A DNA stretch of 24,909 bases from DASSHC01 sp035693105. Its GTDB lineage: Bacteria; Chloroflexota; Chloroflexia; Thermomicrobiales; Thermomicrobiaceae. The stretch spans positions 1 through 24,909 of the forward strand of contig DASSHC010000316.1 of the NCBI GenBank assembly GCA_035693105.1. The letters are read 5' to 3'. The notes under the pieces were generated by a model. The model was not told where the DNA came from. It was given only the letters and a program-made list of their open reading frames with translations, and made no database searches. How positions within the stretch are numbered: the first letter of the stretch is position 1; each line of letters starts with the position of its first letter. The translations under genes and the position numbers were made by a program. Of this stretch, positions 1-7,222 are shown piece after piece.

Positions 1-105
1 CAATTCTGGGAGAGGGGTGTTCTTTTGGGGTCGTGACTGCCCAGCGAGGACGTTGGGTGCCTCACGCCCAGACTTCGTCGTGCGCCACCCGACCCGCCCC
101 CGGCC

Positions 106-2031
106 TCACGCGCTCGGCACCGGGAAGCGGGCGAACCAGGCCAGGATGCGCCGCATGCGGTCGAGCTGGTGCGCCGGCTCGGTGATGCCGTGCCCCTCAC
201 GCGGGTAGAGGACGTACTCGGCCGGCACATCGTGCTGCCGCAGCGCGGTAAACATCTCCAGCCCCTGGGTCGGCGGCGTGGTGCGGTCCTCGGCGCCGTT
301 CAGGAAGAGCACCGGCGTGGTGACGTCGCCGGCGTAGAGCAGCGGCGACCAGCGCCGGTACTCCTCCAGATTGTCGAGCGGGGTGCCGCGCAGGCGCCAG
401 AACCAGACCTCGGAGGTGTAGCGGGTGTAGAAGACGCTGACCAGATCGCTGATGCTGCCGGAGCTGACGATGGCGCGGAAGCGGTCGCTGTGGCCGGCGG
501 TCCAGTTGGTCATGTAGCCGCCCCAGCTATGGCCATAGGCGTAGAGCCGGTCCGGGTCGGCGATCCCCTCGGAGATCAACTGATCGACCCCGTCCAGCGA
601 GTCGGTGAAGGGCACGCCCCCGAGATCGCCGCGCAGCGCCTCGCTGAAGGCCGCGCCGTAGCCGGTGCCGCCGCGGAAGTTGGGCGCGAAGACGGCGTAG
701 CCGGCCGCGGCGAGGATCTGGCGCAGCCCGTTCCAGCCGAGGGTGACGTGGCTGGCCGGGCCACCGTGGTAATCGAGGATCAGCGGCAGCGGCTGGCCCT
801 CCTGGTGCTCCGGCGGCAGGATCACGATTCCCTCGATCTCGGTCCCATCGCCAGCCCGCCAGCGCACCGCGCGGCCGCTCCCCAGCTCGAAGGCACTCAG
901 GTGCGGGTTGAGGGTGGTCAGCCGCTCGGGCTCGCCGCCGCGACCCGGCAGGCGGTAGACGTCGCCGGGGTCATCGGGCGCCGAGCCGGCAAAGGCCAGC
1001 ATCGCGCCCTCGGGCGAAGCCGCCAGCCGCTCGATCCAGCGCTCGGTGGTCAGCGCATGCTCCTGTCCATCGGCAAGATCGAAGCGGACCAGCCGGCGCC
1101 GCACGCCCGCGTCGGCGATCGCCACCAGGGCATCGTTCCCCAACCAGGCGACATCCGAATAGCTGGTGCGATCGTCGGGCGACAGCTCGCGCGCGATCGT
1201 GCCGTCGGCGGCCAGGATCGCCAGGAAGGGGCGGGGCGCGTGGCCGGTGTCGCGCGCGCCGCTGACGGCGAAGCGGCGGCCATCGGGCGAGGGGACCGCC
1301 TTGAAGTCGGCGCCGTCGAACTCGGTCACCACCACCGGCTGCCCACCGAGAGCCAGGCGCAGCAGGCGGAAGTGGCTCGGTCCGCCCGGCTCGCCGGCCT
1401 GGCGCTCCACCGCGTAGACCCCGCTGCCGTCGGGCGCCCAGGCGAGCGAGCCGAGCGGGTGGTCAGCGGTCCCCAGCGCCGCCAGCGCGGCGGTCTCGAC
1501 GTTGATCACCGCCAGCTTCACCGCCGGGCCGCCGCGCAGGCGCTCGGTGATCTCGGTCGCCACCAGCGGGTCGCCGGTGGCGCGCGGCCCCTCCACGCCC
1601 AGGTCCCCCGGCGTCGCCGCGCCGGCCCGCAGTTGCACGGCCAGCGAGCGGCTGTCCGGCGACCAGGCGAAGCCGGCGATGCCCGAGCGGCTGGAGAAGA
1701 CGTCACCGGCCACGAAGCCGGCTTCCTGCCCCAGCACCCGGCGCGGGCGCCCGCCGGCCGCCGGCACCACCATCAGCGAATCGCCGTCGGGGCCGCCCGC
1801 CACGAAGGCGACGTTCTCGCCGTCGGGCGACCAGAGCGGGAAGCGCTGGCTGCCGTACCCGGTGGTCAGCGGCGCCGCCTGGCCGTCCGCCCAGCGCCAG
1901 AGGCGCGTCGAGCGGCTGTCGCGCGCCAGATCGGCCTCGTCGACCGCGTAGACCACGGCTTCGCCGCCCGGCGCGAGCGCCAGGCCGCTCACCCGTCGCA
2001 GCACGATCTCGTCTTCCGGTGATAAGCGCAT
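106..2031 (-). CDS. S9 family serine peptidase (prolyl oligopeptidase / acylaminoacyl-peptidase type)
   Basis: Predicted to cleave short peptides, probably in the cytoplasm since no signal peptide is visible. The 641-residue product has an N-terminal beta-propeller with repeated WSPDG/SPDGR (PD40-like) blades over roughly residues 1-370 and a C-terminal alpha/beta-hydrolase domain. The nucleophile motif GHSWGGY places the catalytic Ser at about 502; Asp582 in NGAEDRTTPP and His614 in REGHGI complete the triad. Length and domain order fit the family. I chose the ATG at 2031 (MRLSPEDEI) because GAGAGG lies about 9 bases upstream. A longer reading frame to 2094 exists, but its extra codons run into the intergenic palindromic repeat. 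It is transcribed divergently from the M20 peptidase, suggesting a shared role in peptide turnover. Family call is firm; substrate is unknown. Confidence 0.93.
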   Translation of the reverse strand: MRLSPEDEIVLRRVSGLALAPGGEAVVYAVDEADLARDSRSTRLWRWADGQAAPLTTGYGSQRFPLWSPDGENVAFVAGGPDGDSLMVVPAAGGRPRRVLGQEAGFVAGDVFSSRSGIAGFAWSPDSRSLAVQLRAGAATPGDLGVEGPRATGDPLVATEITERLRGGPAVKLAVINVETAALAALGTADHPLGSLAWAPDGSGVYAVERQAGEPGGPSHFRLLRLALGGQPVVVTEFDGADFKAVPSPDGRRFAVSGARDTGHAPRPFLAILAADGTIARELSPDDRTSYSDVAWLGNDALVAIADAGVRRRLVRFDLADGQEHALTTERWIERLAASPEGAMLAFAGSAPDDPGDVYRLPGRGGEPERLTTLNPHLSAFELGSGRAVRWRAGDGTEIEGIVILPPEHQEGQPLPLILDYHGGPASHVTLGWNGLRQILAAAGYAVFAPNFRGGTGYGAAFSEALRGDLGGVPFTDSLDGVDQLISEGIADPDRLYAYGHSWGGYMTNWTAGHSDRFRAIVSSGSISDLVSVFYTRYTSEVWFWRLRGTPLDNLEEYRRWSPLLYAGDVTTPVLFLNGAEDRTTPPTQGLEMFTALRQHDVPAEYVLYPREGHGITEPAHQLDRMRRILAWFARFPVPSA

Positions 2032-2057
2032 CTCATCCGCCTCTCTGTCTGTCGCAC

Positions 2058-2204
2058 GGGCCCTCACCCCCGGCCCCTCTCCGGACGGAGCCAATGCTGG
2101 GAGAGGGGAGAACGTTGGGGGAACATTTCTTTGCTCCTGTAGCGAGCTCCCCTTCTCCCAGTATTGGGAGAAGGCTCCGTCCGGGCGGGGGGGATGAGGG
2201 CCGT
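2058..2204. repeat. Intergenic palindromic repeat (MITE-like or REP-like hairpin element)
   Basis: The divergent gap 2032-2342 holds a nested inverted repeat. The perfect 12-base arms CCGGACGGAGCC (2081-2092) and GGCTCCGTCCGG (2173-2184) are flanked outside by near-complementary GC-rich arms (about 2058-2070 and 2190-2202). Inside is a perfect 10-base stem CCTTCTCCCA/TGGGAGAAGG with loop GTAT (2151-2174). The motif CTGGGAGAGGGG recurs at 2097-2108 and at 6-17 at the left edge of the window, so the family appears at least twice here. There is no coding potential. It lies just upstream of the S9 gene, so it is probably transcribed or sits in that gene's promoter. Confidence 0.75.
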
Positions 2205-2264
2205 CCCCGGCTGCCCATCATAACCCCCTCTAGGCAAGTCCGCTCGCCCCGCGACCGGCCCCTC

Positions 2265-2292
2265 TTGGCAGCTCGGGCAGGCGCGGTACGAT
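2265..2292 (+). promoter_or_regulatory. Predicted sigma-70 promoter of the M20 peptidase gene
   Basis: TTGGCA (2265-2270) and TACGAT (2287-2292) are separated by 16 bases. They lie about 50 bases before the GTG start and just beyond the palindromic repeat. Five of six and four of six bases match consensus. No other good hexamer pair was seen in the gap. Confidence 0.45.
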
Positions 2293-2342
2293 AGCCGGGC
2301 GACCGTGCGACGTGTTCGGCAAGTCAGCAAGGAGGTTCCCGC

Positions 2343-3680
2343 GTGACGACGACGGATTGGGAGCAGATCGGCCGGGAGGTGGTGGGCCACCTACAGGCGC
2401 TCTTGCGCTTCAACACGGTCAACCCGCCCGGCAACGAGCTGCAGGTGGCCGACTACCTGCTCGGCGTCTGCCGCGACGCCGGCATCGAGGCCACGATCTA
2501 CGAGTCGGCGCCGGGGCGCGGCAACTTCGTGGCGCGCATTCGCGGCAACGGCAACGCCCGCCCGCTCCTGCTGATGGCGCACAGCGACGTGGTCAGCGTT
2601 GAAGAGGACAAGTGGACCCATCCGCCCTTCGGCGGCGAGATCGTCAATGGGCAGGTCTGGGGCCGTGGCGCGGTCGATACCAAGGATCTGGTGGCCGTCG
2701 AGCTGATGATCATGCTGCTGGTCAAGCGGGCCAATCTGACGCTCGACCGCGACCTGATCATGGCGACCTTCGCCGACGAGGAGGCCGGCAGCCGGCTGGG
2801 CGCCTTCTGGATGTGGCAGCACCACCGCGACGCGATCGACGCCGAGGCGGCGATCAACGAGGGCGGCGGCCAGGTGCTGGAGATCGACGGCACGCGCTTC
2901 TACCTCTGTCAGACCGGCGAGAAGGGCGGGGCGCGCATGACGCTGACGGCGCAGGGCGAGCCGGGCCACGCCTCGGTCCCGCTGCCGGAGACCGCCATGA
3001 GCCGCGCCGGCCAGGCGGTCGTCGCCCTGACCCAGCACACCATGCCGACGGTCCTGACCAAGACCGTGGCGCGGATGCTCGAGGCGATCGCCGAGGCGCT
3101 GGGCGGGCAGACCGGCGAGCTGGTGCGTCAGGTAGCCCAGAACCCCGACCCGGAGATCATCCAGCAGCTTCCGCTGAGCGAGGCGCAGAAGCGCGGCCTG
3201 CTGGCGATCACGCGCAACACCGCCGTGCCGACGATCATCCACGGCGGCCACCGCATCAACGTCATCCCGGGCGAGATCACGATCAGCGTCGACGGGCGCA
3301 TGTTGCCCGGCCAGCAGCCGGAGCAGCTCTACGGCGAGGTGCGCAAGCTGGTCGGCCCACACGTCAAGGTCGAGCCGGCCGGGCCGGGGCACAGCGGCAT
3401 CGAGGCCGACCCCGAGTCCGCGCTCTTCGACACGATCAAGCACACGATTGCCGAGCTGGACCCCGGCGCGGCGGCGGTGCCCTACCTCGTGGCGGGCGGC
3501 ACCGACGCGCGGGCGCTCCCCGGCATCAAGGTCTACGGCTTCATGCCGCTGCGCGACCACCCGGAGGAGTTCGATCTGGCCCATGCCCACGACGAGCGCA
3601 TCTCGGTCTCGAACCTCCAGTTCGCCACGCGCGCGCTCTACGAGATCGCCACGCGCTACTGCGGCGCGCGGGGCGCGTAA
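2343..3680 (+). CDS. M20/M25/M40 family metallopeptidase (ArgE/DapE/carboxypeptidase type)
   Basis: A 445-residue cytoplasmic zinc hydrolase expected to remove an acyl group or a C-terminal residue from a peptide or N-acyl amino acid. Metal-site motifs are in family order: His80 and Asp82 in AHSDVV, bridging Asp112 in GRGAVDTKD, the general-base/metal pair Glu146-Glu147 in DEEAGS, and a distal His near 416 in AHAHDE. A lid/dimerisation insert follows at roughly 200-330. The start is GTG at 2343, with AAGGAGGT at 2329-2336 giving ideal spacing. The HAD gene begins 10 bases after its stop, so the two are probably one operon. Which substrate is used (peptide, acetyl-ornithine-like or succinyl-DAP-like) cannot be told from the sequence; no arg or dap genes are nearby, which favours a general peptidase. 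Confidence 0.93.
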   Translation: MTTTDWEQIGREVVGHLQALLRFNTVNPPGNELQVADYLLGVCRDAGIEATIYESAPGRGNFVARIRGNGNARPLLLMAHSDVVSVEEDKWTHPPFGGEIVNGQVWGRGAVDTKDLVAVELMIMLLVKRANLTLDRDLIMATFADEEAGSRLGAFWMWQHHRDAIDAEAAINEGGGQVLEIDGTRFYLCQTGEKGGARMTLTAQGEPGHASVPLPETAMSRAGQAVVALTQHTMPTVLTKTVARMLEAIAEALGGQTGELVRQVAQNPDPEIIQQLPLSEAQKRGLLAITRNTAVPTIIHGGHRINVIPGEITISVDGRMLPGQQPEQLYGEVRKLVGPHVKVEPAGPGHSGIEADPESALFDTIKHTIAELDPGAAAVPYLVAGGTDARALPGIKVYGFMPLRDHPEEFDLAHAHDERISVSNLQFATRALYEIATRYCGARGA

Positions 3681-3689
3681 GGGGGACCG

Positions 3690-4391
3690 GTGCGCGGGCT
3701 CGTCCTCTTCGATATCGACGGCACGCTGCTGCGAGCCGGCGACCCGGACCATCAGCTCGCCTTCGTCGAGGCGATGCAGCAGGTCTACGGCCTGCCGGCC
3801 ACGCTGGACGGCGTGCCGCTGGCGGGGATGCTCGACGCCCAGATCGCGCGGCTGGCGCTCGGCCGGCACGGGCTGGCCGAGGCGGAGATCGACGCGCGGC
3901 TGGCCGAGATGGTAGCGCTGATGGGCGAGCGCTACGCCGCCAAGGTGGCGCGCGACAGCCGCATCGAGCGCCTCTTGCCGGGCGTGGTCGGCACGCTGGA
4001 GCGGCTGCAGGGCGACGGCTTCGCCCTCGGCGTGCTGACCGGCAACGTGCGCTCGGTGGCGCACGCCAAGCTGGCCGCCGCCGGCATCCGGCGCTTCTTC
4101 GCCACCGGCGCCTTCGGCGACAGCGCCCGCGAGCGCGGTCATCTGGTCGAGGCCGCGCAAACTGCCGCCGCCGAAGTCTTTCACCAGGAGTTCCCGGGCG
4201 CGCTCACCGTGCTGGTGGGCGACACGCCGCGCGACATCGCGGCGGCGCGCCACGGCGGCGCGCTGGTCATCGCCGTCGCCACCGGCCGCTACGACCCGGC
4301 TCAACTCGCCGCCGCCCAGCCCGACGCCGTCTTCCCCGACCTGAGCGACGTTGCGGCCGTCGCGGCGACGGTCGAGCGGCTGGTGGGGTGA
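3690..4391 (+). CDS. HAD superfamily phosphatase (phosphoglycolate-phosphatase-like)
   Basis: A 233-residue haloacid-dehalogenase-fold hydrolase. Motif I is FDIDGTLL, with nucleophile Asp8 and acid/base Asp10. A helical C1 cap occupies roughly residues 15-90. Motif II is VLTGN, a conserved Lys follows in HAKLAAAG, and motif IV is VGDTPRDIAAAR, carrying the Mg2+ ligand. This architecture is typical of Gph/PGMB-type phosphatases that act on small phosphorylated metabolites. The start is GTG at 3690, 10 bases after the M20 stop with GGGGGA just upstream, so translation is probably coupled. The substrate is unknown; phosphoglycolate is the default for the subfamily, but nothing here proves it. 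Confidence 0.88.
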   Translation: MRGLVLFDIDGTLLRAGDPDHQLAFVEAMQQVYGLPATLDGVPLAGMLDAQIARLALGRHGLAEAEIDARLAEMVALMGERYAAKVARDSRIERLLPGVVGTLERLQGDGFALGVLTGNVRSVAHAKLAAAGIRRFFATGAFGDSARERGHLVEAAQTAAAEVFHQEFPGALTVLVGDTPRDIAAARHGGALVIAVATGRYDPAQLAAAQPDAVFPDLSDVAAVAATVERLVG

Positions 4392-4864
4392 TTCGGGAGC
4401 GCCCGGCCGCGATCCCCCCAGTACGCGTGAGGCAAGCGCTCGACTTCGGGCCAAGCGGTGTCGCCCGCCGCGTTCCAGCCGGGCGTACCGATGCCGCCTC
4501 TTCCGCCATCGTGTGGGCAGATTCCCCCCACTGTTGCCAGCATCGGTCGAACGGTCGGATACACGCAGCGGATGCGGTGGGCGAGCCACGATCCTATATC
4601 TCCTGCACGGGGAAAGCCGTCCCAGACGCCTCTACGGCGCCGGCCATGCGGGCACGCGATGATCCCACCTGGCGCTACCGCGCGCTTCCGGCGGGTCACC
4701 ATGCCTTCGTGACCCATCCGCACGAGAGCGCTTCCGTGTTGTTGGAGGTTGCGGCAGGGTAGACGTGCCGACGCGTCGTTTCCCCGAAATTCGTCCCGTC
4801 GGGATGGCGCAGCAGCACGCACCGACGGTTCGGGGAACAGGTCATGGCGAGGTTTGCACGACCG
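4392..4864. other. Non-coding stretch, no recognisable gene
   Basis: These 473 bases separate two convergent genes. Open frames cross it on both strands (for example a 173-codon minus-strand frame at 4301-4822), but they lack a ribosome site, overlap the end of the HAD gene and read as low-complexity Arg/Ala/Pro/Gly protein with no domain signature. No tRNA T-loop, known repeat or strong terminator was seen. It looks like degraded sequence. Confidence 0.5.
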
Positions 4865-5455
4865 CTAGCGCCGCGGTGCGCCGCCCGGGGCGACGGGTTG
4901 TGCGAGGACGGGGCTCGTGAACTCAGTGACCAAGCAGTCCATCGTGATCTCATCCCAGTATGTCCCGCCCATCCAGATCGCCTCGCGTCGCCGCCCAACC
5001 TCGCGGAAGCCTGCCTTCTCGTATGCGCGCCGACCGGCCACGTTGTATTCGGCGACAGCCAGCCAGACGCTGTGCAGCCCCACGACCATGAACGCGTACT
5101 CCAGCATCAACCGGGTCGTCTCCGTCCCATAGCCGCGACCACGGTAGCTGGACTCGCCAATGAGGATGGCAAACATGGCGGATCGATACTGATCGTGAAT
5201 GTCGAGCAAGGCCGCATTGCCAATTGGGCGGTTCGTCGCAGCGTCATAGACGGTAAACGCGACCACCTGCTCACTCCCGGCATGACGTGCGAGCCACGCC
5301 TGGGTCTGCTCGATCGTCATCGGCACCGGTGATCGTGCCAGGGTGCGGACCACAGCAAAGTCGTTGACCCACTGGTGGTACCAGGGCAGTTGGGCAGAGT
5401 CCAGCGGCCCGAGCGCTACCTGTGCTCCGACGATGGTGAGGATGGGTGCGTCCAT
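4865..5455 (-). CDS. GNAT family N-acetyltransferase (RimJ/RimL type)
   Basis: A 196-residue acetyl-CoA-dependent acyltransferase. The N-terminal part (about 10-70) resembles the RimJ/RimL substrate-side fold. The acetyl-CoA pyrophosphate loop is seen as SSYRGRGYGTE near residues 105-115, followed by a helix and the usual C-terminal AVAEYNVAGRRAYEKAGF segment, in which Asn and Tyr are the family's typical catalytic-side residues. It probably acetylates a protein N-terminus, an amino group on a small molecule or an antibiotic; the sequence does not decide. The ATG at 5455 is the only sensible start in frame, although the ribosome site (AGAAAG-like) is weak. It is isolated, flanked on both sides by apparently decayed DNA, and its context gives no functional clue. 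Confidence 0.88.
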   Translation of the reverse strand: MDAPILTIVGAQVALGPLDSAQLPWYHQWVNDFAVVRTLARSPVPMTIEQTQAWLARHAGSEQVVAFTVYDAATNRPIGNAALLDIHDQYRSAMFAILIGESSYRGRGYGTETTRLMLEYAFMVVGLHSVWLAVAEYNVAGRRAYEKAGFREVGRRREAIWMGGTYWDEITMDCLVTEFTSPVLAQPVAPGGAPRR

Positions 5456-5865
5456 GCGGCCTGGCTTTCTCTTGAGCGCAACGCGCCGAGCGTGCCGGAG
5501 ATGCGATTGAATCTCGTTGCCATCGTTCGGTGGGCACGGGCCTGATCAGCAAACGGTAGGGAGCGGTGGCGCCTCAAGGCGCGATCTCAGGCCGAGCCCG
5601 AGACCGCCGTCGGGAACCTGCACAGGAGGTCTGTGGCAGGCGCGATACCCGCGTTCGGTACAGCGGTTGCACCATCCGTCAAGGGTCGTTGATTCAACAC
5701 TTCAGCGGCATTGACTCCCAGGCAACCAGGTCGTCGCTTGGCAATCTACCACGGGATCGCCGGGCAGCAATCACAATCCTGGGTAGGGCGGATCTGCGAG
5801 AATGTCCCGACAACCCGGGTGGCGGAACGACACCAGCGACGGGCAGGTGCATAGCGCAGCACACA
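5456..5865. other. Non-coding stretch upstream of the LLM pseudogene
   Basis: These 410 bases hold no supported gene. The open frame crossing them (from 5566) becomes meaningful only after about 5866, where similarity to luciferase-like monooxygenases begins; before that it reads as Arg-rich filler. No tRNA, riboswitch consensus or repeat from elsewhere in the window was found. Confidence 0.45.
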
Positions 5866-6686
5866 CCGTTTCGGTTCGGGGTATCGACCTGTCGGTTTGG
5901 TGCGTCAACACCACACGCTGAGCAGGCGACGATGTGGCGCGAACGCGGTCGCCGACGTGACGACATCGCTCCGTCCTGGTACCTTCGTGCTCGACAAGGA
6001 CTTGCGCCGACCGGCGATCATGGCGATGGAGGCGGCGACCGTCGATCTCCTGTCCGGCGGGCAGCTCGCACTGGGCATGGGCGCTGGCTCAAGGATGACT
6101 ATGACCGGGTCGGCCTGCCCTTCGAGGCGCCCGCCGTCCGTGCGAGCAGGCTCGAGGACAGCGTCCGTATCATCAAGGCGCTCTTCGCGGGTGAGTCGGT
6201 CTCCGTCACTGGTGCGTACTACCAGCTCACCGATCACACGCTCTTCCCGGCTCCGCTGCGGCAGCCACGAGTTCCGATCCTGATCGGGGCGAGTGGCCAA
6301 CGGTTGCTGAGCTTCGCGGCCCAGGAAGCGGACCTGATCGCGCTGGCTCCGGCGGCACTGCCCGGTGGTGGACTCGACCACGGGCAAGCGCGGCTTGGGT
6401 CCGCGAGGCGGCGCGGGCGAGCTTCGATGCCCTGGCGCTGAACCTGTTGCTGCAGCGCGTTACCGTGGCTGGCGACCCGGATACGGCGCTCGAGGCGGTC
6501 AGCAAGGTGTGGGGGCCAGCCGGTGGAGGCGTGGCGGGACTCGCCGCTGCTGCTGACAGGCGCAGTCGAGCAGATGGTCGCTGCGCCGCAGGACCGGCGC
6601 GAGCGGTTCGGCTCTCGTACATCGTCGTATTCGAATTGGTCATGGAGACCTTGCCACCCGCCGCCGCACGCTTGGCTGGAACGTAA
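5866..6686 (+). pseudogene. Frameshifted and internally deleted LLM-class flavin-dependent oxidoreductase
   Basis: Remains of a bacterial luciferase-like (F420/FMN) oxidoreductase, recoverable only by switching frames. Frame 1 gives FRFGVSTCRFGAS up to MWRERGRR (about 5866-5948). Frame 2 gives TTSLRPGTFVLDKDLRRPAI through DLLSGGQLALGMGAG (about 5957-6090). Frame 1 resumes with WLKDDYDRVGLPFE to EADLIALAPAALPGGG (about 6090-6375). Frame 3 gives AAWVREAARASFDALAL and NLLLQRVTVAGDPDTALEAV (about 6384-6520). Frame 1 gives DSPLLLTGAVEQMVAA (about 6535-6590), and frame 3 ends with LSYIVVFELVMETL to a TAA at 6684-6686. Around 5948-5957 about 30 codons are missing (the LGYDTLVVPD region of the intact paralogue at 18872-19789). 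At least five lesions make a functional product impossible. Confidence 0.88.
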
Positions 6687-6745
6687 CCCCAGGGCGAAAA
6701 GGCTCCGATCCACCCGTCTCAGAAACGACGGTAGGGGATCCCTCG

Positions 6746-6865
6746 CAGCATCAGAAGAAGGAGAAGCGCGGGATCGCGACGCCGCAACAGGACATTGAGC
6801 TAATCCGAACGCGGCTACGGCGGGCAGAGCACATAGACTCGCATCGACGAGGGCAGGAGCCATGA
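6746..6865 (+). pseudogene. 3' remnant of a HigB/RelE (phage Gp49-like) toxin gene
   Basis: Frame 2 from about 6746 to the TGA at 6863-6865 reads QHQKKEKRGIATPQQDIE, then LIRTRLRRAEHI and a short basic tail. The FxKKxxRGIxTPxxDIELIxxRL pattern is the typical C-terminus of Gp49-like HigB mRNA interferases. The stop overlaps the antitoxin start as ATGA, the usual toxin-antitoxin arrangement. Upstream of 6746 the frame gives no toxin-like sequence and reaches the tail of the LLM pseudogene within 60 bases, so the N-terminal two-thirds is missing. It is short, so the call rests on motif and position together. Confidence 0.68.
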
Positions 6866-7191
6866 GCAAGCCGGACGATATCGAGTTCACGGAGAGCAGC
6901 GGCAACGTCTTTGCCGAGCTGGGGGTTGAGGAGCCTGGCGAGGCGCTGGTCAAGGCCGAGCTTGCCCGCCGGATCAGCGTCCTGATCGACGAGCGTGGGC
7001 TTACCCAGAGCGAGATCGCGCGTCTTCTCGGTGTCGATCAGCCCAAAGTCTCCGCGCTCGTGCGCGGGCGGCTCTCCGGCTTCTCGCTCGACCGCCTGCT
7101 GCGCTTCCTGCTGGCTCTCGATCGCGACGTCGAGATCGTCATCAAACCCAAGCCGAGCACGCGAGCACACGGGCGGGTGCGCGTTATCTGA
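6862..7191 (+). CDS. HigA-type XRE-family antitoxin, orphaned
   Basis: A 109-residue DNA-binding protein. Residues about 30-85 form a Cro/C1-type helix-turn-helix, with LTQSEIARLLGVDQPKVSAL as the HTH core, followed by GRLSGFSLDRLLRFLLALDRDVEIVI, characteristic of the HTH_37/HigA2-like antitoxins (COG5606 type). In intact loci such a protein neutralises the upstream HigB toxin and represses the operon. Here the toxin is reduced to a C-terminal stub that overlaps this start by four bases (ATGA). GGGCAGGAG just upstream is a usable ribosome site. The reading frame itself is intact and keeps its HTH, so it may persist as an autonomous repressor. Its promoter is not evident, and the original one was probably lost with the 5' part of the toxin gene. 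Confidence 0.85.
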   Translation: MSKPDDIEFTESSGNVFAELGVEEPGEALVKAELARRISVLIDERGLTQSEIARLLGVDQPKVSALVRGRLSGFSLDRLLRFLLALDRDVEIVIKPKPSTRAHGRVRVI

Positions 7192-7222
7192 GGGTTGCCT
7201 CCGCGAGCGCGCGGCCAGAGCG

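Noticed and set aside
169..2022. A 617-codon plus-strand frame opposite the S9 peptidase
   Set aside because: It is antisense to a gene with a complete Ser-Asp-His triad; the product is repetitive and Arg/Ala/Gly-rich.
2391..4589. A 732-codon minus-strand open frame opposite the M20 and HAD genes, and a 716-codon plus-strand frame at 2612-4762
   Set aside because: Both lie over two well-supported genes with clear catalytic motifs and translate to Arg/Ala/Gly/His-rich low-complexity protein, as expected from GC-rich third-position bias.
4301..4822. A possible 173-residue minus-strand protein with PMLATVGG
   Set aside because: PMLA resembles a DNA-ligase motif only superficially. There is no ribosome site, it overlaps the HAD gene end by 91 bases and it has no other family motif.
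5566..6441. A 291-codon open frame read as one intact gene
   Set aside because: Only its parts after about 5866 resemble LLM oxidoreductases, with similarity jumping to other frames. It is better explained as a pseudogene crossed by a chance open frame.
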